Below are positions 15,355 to 25,800 of a stretch of DNA of 64,000 bases, piece after piece (position 1 is the first letter of the stretch; every line of letters starts with the position of its first letter). The notes under the pieces were generated by a model. It worked only from the letters and a program-made list of their open reading frames with translations, was not told the origin of the DNA and did not search any database. Where the stretch lies: NCBI GenBank assembly GCA_963784995.1, contig CAWATZ010000013.1:930001-994000 (forward strand), given 5' to 3'. This stretch comes from CAWATZ01 sp963784995 (GTDB lineage Bacteria > Planctomycetota > Planctomycetia > Gemmatales > Gemmataceae). The translations under genes were made by a program, and so were the position numbers.

Positions 15355-15632
15355 GGTGCTGCCCGTCCCGGTTGCTGCTTCACAGAGGCGATAAGGCAAA
15401 ATACGCCAAAGCGGGACTCGGTTCAACGGTTGCTGGCTCCGGGCTGCCCTCGCGGTGGCCGGGAAGACAAGCGAATGGAAATAGGCCCGGCGGTTCGAGA
15501 TGGCGTCTCTTCGCTGGGCGATTTTTCCCTTCTCTTTCCTGGAGACGCTTCGCATAATCGACAGGAGGAAGAATTGGCCAGTTGGCTGCGATTCTCTTCG
15601 CTGGCAAGCCATCTGCACAGGAGTTGATCGTT

Positions 15633-15929
15633 ATGAGACGCAAGAAACCCGAGCGTGAGCTGAAGCGCATGTTGAAGCGCGTCCTGCCGCTGGCGCCGAC
15701 CGACCGGCCGGTCGCCAAAGCGGATTTCGAGACCATCCTCGCCGAGGTGATGGCGTGCGTGCATGAAAAGACAAGTGCCCCCGCGGAGCAACTCAAACAG
15801 TTGACTCCCAAAGTGCTGGCGGACATGCCCAACGAGTACGGCGGGTTGCCTGCGGCTGACCGCTCATGGGAAGTTCTGATCGCTTACTTGTATGCCAAGT
15901 ATCTGCGCGAATTGGGTGCTGCTCGATGA
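15633..15929 (+). CDS. Hypothetical protein, 98 aa
   Basis: This small basic protein begins 'MRRKKPERELKRMLKRVLPL' and continues with a helical segment ('DFETILAEVMACVHEKTSAP') and 'WEVLIAYLYAKYLRELGAAR'. A CAGGAG lies about 9 bases before the ATG at 15633. It is transcribed away from the AmrS-AmrA-AmrB fusion and has no recognised domain. A long palindrome lies just after its stop. Confidence 0.55.
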   Translation: MRRKKPERELKRMLKRVLPLAPTDRPVAKADFETILAEVMACVHEKTSAPAEQLKQLTPKVLADMPNEYGGLPAADRSWEVLIAYLYAKYLRELGAAR

Positions 15930-15947
15930 GCGAACTGCTCGTGCCAG

Positions 15948-16078
15948 GGTCTGGCAAATGTTCCGGAAACCTGTTAGCCGCGACGCGGAGCCGCGCAGCG
16001 GCGCAGCGGAGCGCGGGATGGGGGTGGGCTCCGCGTCGCGGCTAACCATTCGACCTCTCCCGGATCTTTTGCCAGACC
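15948..16078. repeat. Nested inverted repeat
   Basis: The outer arms GGTCTGGCAAA (15948-15958) and TTTGCCAGACC (16068-16078) are exact complements. Within them GTTAGCCGCGACGCGGAGC (from 15973) pairs with GCTCCGCGTCGCGGCTAAC (to 16046). The inner element ends in TTAGCC/GGCTAA, as many dispersed palindromes do. Position after the 98-residue gene would allow a terminator role, but the nested form suggests an insertion of one palindrome into another. Confidence 0.7.
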
Positions 16079-16204
16079 CCGCGTGCAATCCCTGCTCGCT
16101 TTTCCCTTGACGGCTGCACAGGAAGGGCCAATCATGAGGACAAACGGCTGGAGTCCTTGCCTGACTTCAGCGCGAACGTCCCTCCTCAGCTGGAGGCTCC
16201 TCCC

Positions 16205-17299
16205 ATGATTCGGACCGTTCGGGATCGCTGGCGTCGCGTCGGGTTGCTGGTGGTCAGCCTTGGCGTCGCCGCCCTGGCTGGTTGTGTCCCCTCCAACGTC
16301 GTCTGGCTGCCCGATTCCAGCGGCGTGATCTTCCCTGACAAGAGGGGAAACCGACTGCTGCACTACGACCTGGCAAAGAAGACCTCGCGTGTCGTGGTTG
16401 ACGATACGGGGACGAGGACCCTCTGGCCGGCGTTGAGCCCCGACGGCAAGCGGATCGCCGTCGCGGAGCTGACGACCTACCCGGACCGCCCGCCTACCCT
16501 GGAAGCGACCCTGTACAACCTGGAAGGCAAGCAGGTCCGGCGCTCGAAACTGCACCCCTGGGCCGGGGAGCCGACCAGGGAGGCCAGGCAGGTGAAAGGG
16601 GTCCTGCTGCACTGGTCGCGGCAGCCAAACAAGCTGCTGATCTTTGCGGAAGGCCGCACCGCTGTCTGGGACCAGGAACGCGACGAGCTGAAGCTCCTCA
16701 AGGAGGGGGTCCTGCCCTGGCCGACCAACAACTGTCCGGTGCGGCCCGACGGCAAGGGATTCCTGGCACAAGTTCAGGCCGACTCGAAATGCTGCCTGGC
16801 CCTGATCGATTGGGAGGGCAAGATCCAGCGCCTGGACCCAGACCTCCCGCAAGAGCACGCGACGGGCCCCTTCCTGGAAATGACCTGGGAGAAGAACGTG
16901 GCCCGACTGAGCAGTGCCTCTTCCGCCTGGTTGATCGATACCGACAAGCTCGAAGCGAAGGAATGGGAGAAGGGCAAGCCGGACGTGTTAGCGGCCGAGG
17001 GTCAATTGAAAGCCCTGCACCGCTTCCCCGAGGGCGGCTGGCAAGTCTGCGTCTTCGCGTCCAAGGTTCAGGTCGCGGGAACCAACCAGGAACAGAGCTT
17101 CGATCGGATCGAGATCCAGAACCCGGCCCAGAAGCTTCGCCAGGTGCTGGTCGAGAATGCCTCCACCTTCACCTTGTTTCCTTCGCCCCAGCGCCAGCGC
17201 CTGGCGATCCGCTATGAGACGGAGTCTCCCCGGAAGGACCGGATCCTGATTCTCGACTCTGCCAGGACGGTCCTGGCGCATTTTGAGGCGGCGAGATGA
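16205..17299 (+). CDS. Lipoprotein with TolB-like beta-propeller repeats
   Basis: This 364-residue protein has a basic N-terminus, a hydrophobic segment and a clear lipobox ending 'VAALAGC', so it should be lipid-anchored outside the cytoplasmic membrane. After that come strand-rich repeats typical of TolB/WD-like propellers, for example 'WLPDSSGVIFPDKRGNRLLH', 'WPALSPDGKRIAVAEL' and 'QRLAIRYETESP'. The ATG at 16205 has a GGAGG run just upstream. No partner gene is adjacent: the next gene is convergent. Substrate or binding partner is unknown. Confidence 0.75.
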   Translation: MIRTVRDRWRRVGLLVVSLGVAALAGCVPSNVVWLPDSSGVIFPDKRGNRLLHYDLAKKTSRVVVDDTGTRTLWPALSPDGKRIAVAELTTYPDRPPTLEATLYNLEGKQVRRSKLHPWAGEPTREARQVKGVLLHWSRQPNKLLIFAEGRTAVWDQERDELKLLKEGVLPWPTNNCPVRPDGKGFLAQVQADSKCCLALIDWEGKIQRLDPDLPQEHATGPFLEMTWEKNVARLSSASSAWLIDTDKLEAKEWEKGKPDVLAAEGQLKALHRFPEGGWQVCVFASKVQVAGTNQEQSFDRIEIQNPAQKLRQVLVENASTFTLFPSPQRQRLAIRYETESPRKDRILILDSARTVLAHFEAAR

Positions 17300-17381
17300 G
17301 CTGGCATCGTCTCGTGCAGCTTGCATCTGGAAAGAGTACCTCGAACGAGAGGTCCAGCACCAGCCGCCTGGGTCGGACGAA

Positions 17382-18637
17382 TCAGAAGCTGACACTGCGG
17401 CCGAACCGCTCGCGCAACAGACGCCGGCTCTCCTCGCCGATTGGGTTGCCGTGCAGCGAAAGCACCGTCAACCGTGGCAGATGCAGGTGTGCGACCAGCG
17501 CTGAGCGCCAGCGTCCCCTATGCCATTGTAGCTGAGATGGAGCGCGACCAGATTGGCCAGGTGGGGCGACCGCGCCAGCGCTTGCACCCCAGCGTCCCCG
17601 ATGTGGTTGAAATACAGGTGCAGCGCGGTCAGGCCCTGAACCCCTGGCGAGGAGGCCAGCGCGGCTGCACCGACAGGACCAATGCCGCACCCCGTGAGGA
17701 CAAGTACCCTCGTGTCAGGCAGTGACAACGCGGCGGCGACCACGGCGGCGCCCTCGTCTCCGATCGGGTTGTTGGAAAGCAGAACGGACCCCACAGGCAC
17801 TGCTCGAGGCTTCTGGAGTAACGATCGGACGCCGGCTGGCCCGATGTTGTTTGACTGCAAATCGAGGCGCCCCAACTGGCTGACCCACGAGGTCGCTCCC
17901 AGGGCCGCAGCACCAGCGTCGCCGATGTGGTTGTCGAAACAATTCAACTGACGCAAGTTCGCCCACTCCCCCGTTGCCAGCGCGGCAGCCGCAGCCGGCC
18001 CGTTCCGGCTAAAGCCATGAAGCGAGAGCGTCTGAATCCTGTTGGCCAGCGGGGCCCGCGCGAAAGACTCCAGTCGGACCTGACCCGGCCGATCGGGGAA
18101 CAAAGAGAGTTCCCGCAGCAGGGGCATCTCGTTCTGTCCCAGCGCTTCGACCGCCGCTTTGCCGAAAACCGTGCCGCCCAGGGTGAGCGACACGATCCCC
18201 TGAAAGAGCCCCGACGCCAGCCAGCGCCGCAGGAGCGGCAGCTCCTGGCCCCCACGCAACGCCAGCGCGTCCACCCAGGCCCACAACCTATTGTCCACCA
18301 GCTGAAGTACCTGGTCGTCTCGGCGCCTGTCGAGAAAAGCAGTCACACGCAACAGCCCTCGCCGAAAGGCAGGATCCACTCCGCACGAGCGCAGAGGCTG
18401 CAGCCATTCCGCGGCACAAGCCTCCTCCAGCTCACGCACGCGCCGATCAACACGCTGGTGCTGGCGCTCCCGGTTGGACATGCGGGAAGCGCGGCACTGC
18501 AAGCGGACCAGCTGCGCAAGAGCCGTGGCGCCGTGCTCCTCGAGCCAATCGGAGAGAACCAACCGTGGGGTGTCATCGTCTGGCTCCTGCTTGCAGGCGT
18601 GCAGCAAGGACAGCAGTTCCGGGTGGTCGGGAATCAT
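17382..18637 (-). pseudogene. TIGR02996 leucine-rich-repeat protein, C-terminal frameshift
   Basis: From the ATG at 18637, residues 1-45 match the TIGR02996 repeat-companion domain ('LLHACKQEPDDDTPRLVLSD' then WLEEHG), common in Gemmata-like genomes before leucine-rich repeats. The rest forms ribonuclease-inhibitor-type repeats, such as 'LRQLNCFDNHIGDAGAAALG' and 'LTALHLYFNHIGDAGVQALA'. Near 17502 one base is missing in CAG-CGCTGG; the repeat continues in the next frame as 'ALVAHLHLPRLTVLSLHGNP' and stops at 17382. As read, the main frame ends early at 17468. The effect is a loss of only about 40 residues, so the protein may still fold. Such proteins are probably protein-binding scaffolds. 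Confidence 0.75.
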
Positions 18638-18723
18638 GGCGTCTCCGTGGTTGCGGCTCTCGCCTGGCCGACCAGGCAGCTCGCCAGATAGACACTGAAT
18701 CACGCAGGAGGATCGGAGCCAAT

Positions 18724-18841
18724 CATGGAACCTCATGCAGCGTGTACGCCCCCGTTGGATGAACCAGCGTCTCACCCTTGGCCGAACGCACTCCGCGAGC
18801 CGTGATCAGATAGACGCGATCCTTCACCAGCGGACCCGTGG
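18724..18841 (-). pseudogene. Duplicate of the last exon-like 3' end of the PVC cytochrome gene
   Basis: This frame reads 'KDRVYLITARGVRSAKGETL' then 'VHPTGAYTLHEVP' and a stop. The DNA is about 90 percent identical to 26580-26697, the 3' end of the cytochrome gene at 26.6-30.7 kb. Nothing further upstream of that gene is found here, so this is a 118-bp remnant of a lost paralogue or a small segmental copy. Confidence 0.7.
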
Positions 18842-18842
18842 C

Positions 18843-19187
18843 TTTGCTGGCCGAGGGTATCCAATGACAGGTCGATGGTGACAGCCGTTCACGTGCTGTG
18901 AACAAGGTGCTGCAACATTGAACTGGTCGTGCCCCCAGAGGTCAAGAGGCACCGATTGGAAGGTCCATCGATGTGTCGGTCCGACGTGCGCAATACGCTC
19001 GCAGAGATGGAGAAGAAGCAGCGCCGACCTGTCCAGGACCCAGATGGGGAAGATCATCCCGGCAGCGCGGTCGGCGTCACCCAACCGTGAGCCCGCAAGG
19101 AGAAGTCGGTGCCGTGACGCGAGCGGCACAGGACTGGTCCGACTCGGCTTGACGGACCTCCGAGGAGACGCCAGAGCGGGGTTGCCA
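18843..19187. other. Gap without a recognisable gene
   Basis: Open frames exist on both strands, but none has family motifs or a ribosome site. The region holds a short GTTCAC...GTGAAC inverted repeat near 18888-18903. A phrase GACAGGTCGATGGTGACAG near 18866 recurs with small changes near 45444. Confidence 0.4.
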
Positions 19188-20107
19188 TCAGGCCCTGTGC
19201 CGGCGCTCGTGGAACTGGAGTGTCCAACTGCCGATGCGGATGCGGTCGCCGGAGCGGAGGCGGATCGGTTCGCGAACCAGTGCGTTGTTGACGTGGGTAG
19301 TGGCCCCACTACCGGCATCGACCAACAGATAGCCCACTGGATCGGCGACAATGCGCGCGTGCTGCTTTTCGACCGTGGAGTCGCCGAAGAGGCCCAGGTC
19401 ACAGGCCTCCGCTCGGCCGATGGTGAGCTCGTCCTTTTGGAGAAGGAATTGTCGCCCGGTGCGGGGCCCTGCCTCGATACACAGCCACGCCTCACGGAGG
19501 AGCACTTGGGCCAGGCCCACCGCCAGGCCGACACACAACCCCAGGGCGATGAAGCCCCCCGCGGAGGGCGACCACAAGACTTCGTCCGGCCCCGCACCGA
19601 GGGCTCCTTCCAGCTTGCCGCGCAGATACAATAGCAGCAGACCGCCCAGCAGGCCTCCCGCCAGACCGCCCAGGATGCCGTTGCGCACCTCCGCCAGGTC
19701 CCCTTTGTCCGCGTCCCTCTCCACCAGTCACTCAGCAATTCAAAGCCCCCGGGCGCTCCCCCGCTGAGCAGCCCCGTGAGGGCCCAGCCAGCGACGAGAA
19801 ACGCCGCCAGGGGCCGCCAGGAATACATCCCCTGGCCGATCAGTCCGCCCGCCGCGCCGCCGACCGCTCCAACCAGGGACGCCAGCAGTGCCCGGCCGAT
19901 CAGCAGCCCGCCCCGGCTTCCGGCCAGGTTCCAGACCGCATCCACCAGGCTCAGTCCGAGTCCGAGCAGCAAGCCCAGAAGCAGACCTTGCAGCAGGGCC
20001 GTCTGGACAAGGGAGCCCGCCGGCAGACCGAGCCCGACCAACCAGGCCGCGTACGCCCCCAGGCCGCCGCCGACCGAACAGTAGTAGACGAACAGGCGAA
20101 ACGACAT
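19188..20107 (-). pseudogene. FHA-domain membrane protein with a frameshift
   Basis: The N-terminal part from the ATG at 20107 has several hydrophobic, Gly-rich segments ('LLQGLLLGLLLGLGLSLVDA', 'LLASLVGAVGGAAGGLIGQG'). Near 19727 the frame changes, and the protein continues with 'LVERDADKGDLAEVRNGILG', two more membrane segments and a forkhead-associated domain at the C-terminus: 'LTIGRAEACDLGLFGDSTVE' then KQHARIV, 'HVNNALV' and 'LRSGDRIRIGSWTLQFH'. FHA domains bind phosphothreonine. The gene lies 17 bases after a zinc-ribbon membrane protein and downstream of a kinase gene, so the trio probably forms a membrane phospho-signalling unit. The frameshift may be real or a consensus error. Confidence 0.72.
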
Positions 20108-20124
20108 GACTGCGCTCCGATCGA

Positions 20125-22875
20125 TCAGAACAGGCGGTGCCCACGGATGCGCACGACGCGCTTCTGGCTGACCCCCCCGCTCGATTTCACTTCCAGCCGA
20201 TAATCCTGGCGGTCGCGGTTGGCGGAGCGCACCCGCCAGCTGACGGGGCTGCTGGAAACGCCGGCCGCGGCCGGCACCACCTGCCGGGCGTCCCCGGCAA
20301 TTCGCTCCAGCCCGGCCGGCAGTTCCAGGGTCAGCGTCTCGCCCGGAAGTGGCGCCTTGACGTAGGCGGTCACCGTGAACTCGCCGCCGGGCTCGAAGGA
20401 GCCCCCCACCGTCACCCCGAGCCGGCCGCCGCTCTCTTCACCGGCCACGGTCCCCAGCCCGTAAGCGAACCCCATCTCCCGCCGACCGCCCGCGGGCAAC
20501 TCCTTCTCGGCCCAGTAGAGAGTCACGGCCGAGTCGGGTTCCTTCAGTGTCTTGATCGGCGCCAGGGGCACCTCCCAGCCCGTCTGAGGCCCGGCGGCGC
20601 CGGGGAATTGGCCGGGGTCCAGCCGCGGGTCGGGCCAGGACCCGAGCGTCACCCGGCCGGGGGCCTCCAACCCACCGCCCGGCTTCAGGCTCACGTGCGC
20701 CACCGTCCCTGGGTCGGCCAAGTCGTCGCGCTCCAGCGCCTGGAGGAAATCCGGGACTGCCGCGCCGGAGAGGTCCTCCTTGGTGTCGCACAGACGGTCC
20801 CGCCCCGGAAGCGCAAACGGCACCCCGTCGCGCGCCCCGATGAAGGTGTCCAGAAGGAACCGGAGACCGACTTTATGGGGATTCTTATCGCGATTCTCGA
20901 TGCGATAGCGCACCAGGCAGGTGTCCAGCAGCCGCGACTGCCCGCCGGAGATGATTTCTACCTCCTGCGCGATCGTCAGCGGAGGGGTCTTCTGCTCCCA
21001 CACTGAGCGGCGTCCCGTCCGGTCCCGCCCCCGGGTGTCCTTGCCGAGGTCTTCCTGGGGGACCGCCCAGCGGCCGCCATCCCCGTAGCCCAGGAGGAAC
21101 CCCTGGCCGTCAACCCGGTAGCAGACGTTGCTCGTCCGCCCCTTGCTGTCGAAGGTCAGCTTCTTGCGCCGCTGCGGATTGGCGGGGTCCTTTTCCCGGG
21201 CCAGCGTGACTCCGAAAGTCATCGTGGTGGCCCCGATCAGGTTGTCCGGGGCATCGTGGAAGGCCAGTATCAGGCGCGGCTCGAGATCGAGCAGGTCCGC
21301 CTCGCCTTCCCCTCTCACGCCGCGGAAAAACAGGTCGCGCCCCAGGGCGACCAGGAACCCCAGCACCAGCAGCAGCGGCGGCAGCACGTGGACCCAGGCC
21401 GGCCAGGGCTTGCGCCGCGCCGCGGGAACGCTCGGCGGGCCCGACAACGGAGGGGCTGGGAGCGGGGCTGCTTTCTCCTTCGCCGTCCCCTCGGAGAGCC
21501 AGTCTCCGAGCGGGGCCGGCAACGCAGGGACTGGGACCGGGACTGCTTTCTCCGGGAGCGGCGGGGGGGTCGCAACAGGAGGAGAGGCGGGAGGAGTGGC
21601 CGGGAGCGGGGTCGCCGGCCGGCGAGGCGGTGGGGAAACGGCCGGCCGACCGAAGGCCAGGCCCACGGCCAGCGTCACCGGGACGACGAACCGCTGGTTG
21701 CCGTTAGCGGTCACGCGGACGCGGGCTTCGAGTGTCTCACCGGGTCGGTCGGGCACAGCGGGGACGATCAGCGGGATGGTCGCGGTTCGGCCGCGGAAAA
21801 TCGTGGGCGCGGTCTGGAGCCACGGCTGGTCGCTCTTGCCGTGGGCCACCGCGGCGCGGTTTTCCTGGGTCACGACAGCCAGCACCGACTCCAGCCGGTC
21901 GCCGGCGTTGCCGCTCAAGGTCACGCAACTGGGGGCCAAATCGACGTGCGGGATCGACACCAACCCCAACGCCTCAAAGAGTTGCTGGATCGCGGCCACG
22001 CCAGAGGCGGCGGGGCCGCGGATGGGATAGGTCCAGCCGTTGCTGGCGTACCAGCGGGCCACAGCCCCATTCTCGATCAGGGGGGCCGCCTCCGTCGGGT
22101 GGGCCTTGGCCTTGGCGGCCAGTTGCCGCGGGGTCAACGCCCCGGCCAGCACTCCCTCGGGGAACGGAACCAGGGGCACCCGCAGACGCACCGGCACCTC
22201 CGCCTTGCCGCCACTGGACTCAATGAGCAACGAGGCCTCCTGCGGCTTGGCATAGGCACGGAGGTTCTTGCCCACCACGCGGACGACGACACGGACCTGG
22301 TCGCTGGTCTGGAAGAGTTTCTGCCGCGCCCCGGCCTTACTGCCAAGCAGCAGCCAGGTGGTGTCGCCGCAACTGACCGAGCCGTGCAGCAGCCGCATGC
22401 CCTCGTTGCCGAGTGTCAGGGTGAAGGTTCGGTCCTCACCCACTGGCACGGCGCCCAGGTCGATCTCGGCCGGCTCGACCCGCAGCTGGGCCGGCAGCAG
22501 GGCCGCGGCCGGCAGTTTGCCCAGCAGTTCGTCCAGCCCGCGGGCCGGGTCGGTTGCCCGCGCCGCCAGCCGGGCGGCCTGGGCGAGATCGGTACGACCC
22601 ATCCCTGCCAGGAATCGCTCCAGATGGCCGTCGCGCAGGAAAGCGATGGCTGCCGCCTCCTCCTCGAAGCAGCCCAGCGCTAGCTGGTTGAAGTTGTGAC
22701 AGGCACGGCCGGAGGGGAAGACGAAGGGCGACGAGAATGGCCGGGCGCCGACGTTGATGGCGCTGCCGTCGACCGGGACGTCCGCGGAGTGGCCGTCGAG
22801 GGCGAGCCCATCGAAGTAGCAATAGGACGCCCCGGAGGGGTTGAGCCGGTGACATTGCGGGCAGAGAGTGTTCAT
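20125..22875 (-). CDS. Zinc-ribbon, single-pass membrane protein of a kinase operon
   Basis: This 916-residue protein starts 'MNTLCPQCHRLNPSGASYCY', a zinc-ribbon-like Cys cluster. Residues about 130-420 form strand-rich repeats of a Hsp/immunoglobulin-like kind ('VEPAEIDLGAVPVGEDRTFT'), followed by a Pro-rich linker ('RRPATPLPATPPASPP') and one membrane segment ('VLPPLLLVLGFLVALG'). The C-terminal 300 residues ('FHDAPDNLIGATTMTFGVTL') would be outside the cytoplasm. Many planctomycete proteins share this plan; function is unknown. The ATG is 17 bases after the stop of the kinase gene, and the FHA gene follows 17 bases later, so the operon order is kinase, zinc-ribbon, FHA. Confidence 0.75.
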   Translation of the reverse strand: MNTLCPQCHRLNPSGASYCYFDGLALDGHSADVPVDGSAINVGARPFSSPFVFPSGRACHNFNQLALGCFEEEAAAIAFLRDGHLERFLAGMGRTDLAQAARLAARATDPARGLDELLGKLPAAALLPAQLRVEPAEIDLGAVPVGEDRTFTLTLGNEGMRLLHGSVSCGDTTWLLLGSKAGARQKLFQTSDQVRVVVRVVGKNLRAYAKPQEASLLIESSGGKAEVPVRLRVPLVPFPEGVLAGALTPRQLAAKAKAHPTEAAPLIENGAVARWYASNGWTYPIRGPAASGVAAIQQLFEALGLVSIPHVDLAPSCVTLSGNAGDRLESVLAVVTQENRAAVAHGKSDQPWLQTAPTIFRGRTATIPLIVPAVPDRPGETLEARVRVTANGNQRFVVPVTLAVGLAFGRPAVSPPPRRPATPLPATPPASPPVATPPPLPEKAVPVPVPALPAPLGDWLSEGTAKEKAAPLPAPPLSGPPSVPAARRKPWPAWVHVLPPLLLVLGFLVALGRDLFFRGVRGEGEADLLDLEPRLILAFHDAPDNLIGATTMTFGVTLAREKDPANPQRRKKLTFDSKGRTSNVCYRVDGQGFLLGYGDGGRWAVPQEDLGKDTRGRDRTGRRSVWEQKTPPLTIAQEVEIISGGQSRLLDTCLVRYRIENRDKNPHKVGLRFLLDTFIGARDGVPFALPGRDRLCDTKEDLSGAAVPDFLQALERDDLADPGTVAHVSLKPGGGLEAPGRVTLGSWPDPRLDPGQFPGAAGPQTGWEVPLAPIKTLKEPDSAVTLYWAEKELPAGGRREMGFAYGLGTVAGEESGGRLGVTVGGSFEPGGEFTVTAYVKAPLPGETLTLELPAGLERIAGDARQVVPAAAGVSSSPVSWRVRSANRDRQDYRLEVKSSGGVSQKRVVRIRGHRLF

Positions 22876-22892
22876 GGCGATTAGCTGGGCGT

Positions 22893-25800
22893 TCAGGGAT
22901 TGCTTGCGGTCAGGCGGACGACGTAGATGGTGCCGTTGTCGTTGGCGAGCAGGACGTGCCGCCCGTCGGGGGCCAGGTCCACGGCCCGGACTTGCAGCCA
23001 GGGCGGCGGCGTCCACTCCCAGACTTTCTTGCCAGCCGTGTCCCAAACGGCCGCGGAGCCGTTGCGGAAGGACAGGGCCAGCCGCTTGCCGTCGGCGCTG
23101 AAGGCGGCACTGGCTGCGTTGCCCGAATCGACGGGCAGGGCTTCCTTCTCGCGGGGCGGGCTGGCCTGCACGTCCCACACCGGCGTCGGGTTGGCACCCA
23201 GGAAGACGGCCTTGCCGTCGGGCTTGAACCGCGGCAGGCAGTTCGTCTGCCAGAAGTGGAGTTCTTTCTCGGTTCGCAGGTCCCACAGCCGGGTGGGAAC
23301 GCCTTCACAAGCTGTCAGCGCCAGGTAGCTCGCTTGCGGGCAGAGCGCGAGCGCAGGGGTGTGCCCCACCTTTTCCGGAGCAAGGTGGCGGACTTTGCGG
23401 CAGGGGCTCAGCCGGCAAAGGAACGCTCCGCCGATGGGGTAGCTGACGAATAGATAGCCCCCGTCCCGCGACAGCTCGAGGTCCCACGGCCGAAACTGGC
23501 AGTCGGCGGGCAACCTCGCTTCTTCCTTGCAGGGAGAAACCTGATATAGAAAGAACGCGCTGAAAAGCCGCCGGGCATCCCCCGAAAAGCAGAGGGACCG
23601 GCGACAGCCGTAATCGCCTGGCGATTCGGCCGGACGGGAACCAGGATTCAAAAGGTCCCACAATAGGGTTTTCCCGAAGAACCCATCCGCAGCGAGGTGG
23701 CGCCCGTCCGGGGAGAGTGCCACGTTAGTCACCGCCCCGAGGGGTTCCAGAGCCGGCCTCACCTCGGCACGCATGGTCAAATCGAATCGGTGAAGGGCGG
23801 ACACGTGGCTGGTTTGGGCGGCGGTCAGAACAGTCTTGCCGCCGGTCAGAATGGCCAGGCGCTCGACTCCCCAGGGGTACGCGTGGATCGCCGCGATCTG
23901 TTTCCCCTCCGGCTCAAAGAGGAACAAGGGAGTGTGATAATAGGAGCATCCCACCAGGACGTTGCCCTCGGCCGTGACGGCGATGGCAGCCGGGGTGTAG
24001 GCCGGCTCTTTCACCAGGCGGTAACGGGCCAGGGGTTTGTCGCGCTCGAGCCGTCCCAGGTCCCAGCGGCGGGCCTCGCTCTGTCCGGCGTGTCCGGTGA
24101 GGGCCTCCTTGCCGTCGGGGCTGAAGGCGACGGCGCAGACGTCGGCCGTCCGCGGCAGCTTCACGGCATCGAAGTCGAGCTTCGCCAGCTCCCGGCCCTT
24201 TTCCAGGTCCCAGACGCGGAAGGTGCCGTCGGGAGGAGCGCCGCCGGAGATCGCCCGGGCGTCTTGCGGGTAACGCGGGGAGACGGCCACGGCCCGCACC
24301 GGCCCGCCGTGACCCGTCAGCTTTTGCAGCCGCTGGCGCCTGGCGAAGTCCCAGACGTGGATGTCCCGGCCGGCGGCAGCCAGCAGCACCTCCCCCTTGG
24401 GCGAGAAGGCAAGAGAGACGACGTTACCCTCGTGTCCTTCCAGACGACCTATCTCCTTGCCGCCGGAGACGTCCAGCAGCCGCACCGTGCCATCGTCGCA
24501 ACCGGCCGCCAGAGTGCCGTCGGGGGCGAAGGCCAGGTCGGTGACCTTGGCCCTCATGTCCAGCGCCCGCTGAAAGTGGAGAGTTTCCGTGTCCCCCAGC
24601 AGAACGAACTCCCCACTCCGGTTGGGGAATAACACGGCGAACATAGCAGGCCATACGGCGGTAGCCAGCAGCTTGCCGTCGGGGTGGACGGCCAACAGGC
24701 TGCCGCGCAGGCGGTGCTCGCCGAACAACCCGACCAGCCCTTGCGGCTGCCAGTCAAAGCGCTCCGCCGCCGGGATCTTCGCCGGGTCGAGAGCGTCGAG
24801 GGGGGCGGGATCGAACTTCACCGACAGCGGCTTGCCGAAAACCAGGTCCTCCAGCGCCGGTGGCGGCGGGTTCTTCCTGGCCTCCAGTCGCCTCCGTAGC
24901 TCTTCGTCATCGGAAGTGTTCGCCACCTCGGGGCTCGGTCCCTTTTTCCTCTTGTCGCCGCGCAGGCCGAGCCACACGCCGCCGACCACGAGCAGCAACA
25001 CCAGCGCCGCCACCAGCCAGCGCCAGCCGCGCCGCCGCAGGCCGCCCTCCGTTCCCGCTACCGCGGCAACCGGGACAGTCACGGCGACCGGGGGAGTCAG
25101 GGCACCCTCGCAGGGTATCGCGGCCGGCAACGCCGTCGTCTCCATGCCCGAGCCATTGTCGCTGCCGCTCACGTCCACGACCACGGCGCCGGCGCAGAAG
25201 GGCTCCAGGGCGCGGGCCAGCTCCCCCGGCGTCTGGTAACGCGCCTCCGGTTTCTTGGCGATGGCCCGGCGCAGCACCGCCGCCAGCCCTTCCGGCACTT
25301 CCGGCCGTAACCCGCGAATGGCCGCCGGTTCCTCCCGCAAGTGCCGGTCCATCTTCTCGGCCAGGCTCCCGCCCGGAAACGGCGGCTTGCCCGACAGGGC
25401 GAAATACAGCGTGCAACCCAGCGCATAGACGTCGGCGCGCGTGTCCACCGCGCTGGAGTTGACCACCTGTTCGGGGGCCATGTAGTCCGGCGTGCCCACC
25501 ACCCCGCCCAGTTGCGTCAGCGCCCGCCCGCCCGGCTCCGCCCCGCTGGCACGCACCAGCCCCAGGTCGAGCACCTTGGCGGTCAGCCCGCCCTCCTGGA
25601 CGAAGATGTTGGCCGGCTTGACGTCGCGGTGGACCAGACCCTTCTCGAAGGCGTGCTGCAACCCCAGCGCCGCCTGCCGCACCAGGGAACAAGCGCTGGC
25701 CACCGGCAGGGCGCCTTGACGACGCACGACCGCCTGGAGGTTGGCCCCCCGCAGGTGTTCCATGGCGAAGAAGAACCCGTCGCCGACGCGGCCGGCATCA

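Noticed and set aside
18824..20107. A 427-residue single frame for the FHA gene
   Set aside because: After about 19727 this frame loses sense, while the FHA domain is in another frame ending at 19188.
20137..22699. Plus-strand frames of 289, 300 and 475 residues
   Set aside because: They are antisense to the zinc-ribbon membrane protein and lack motifs.
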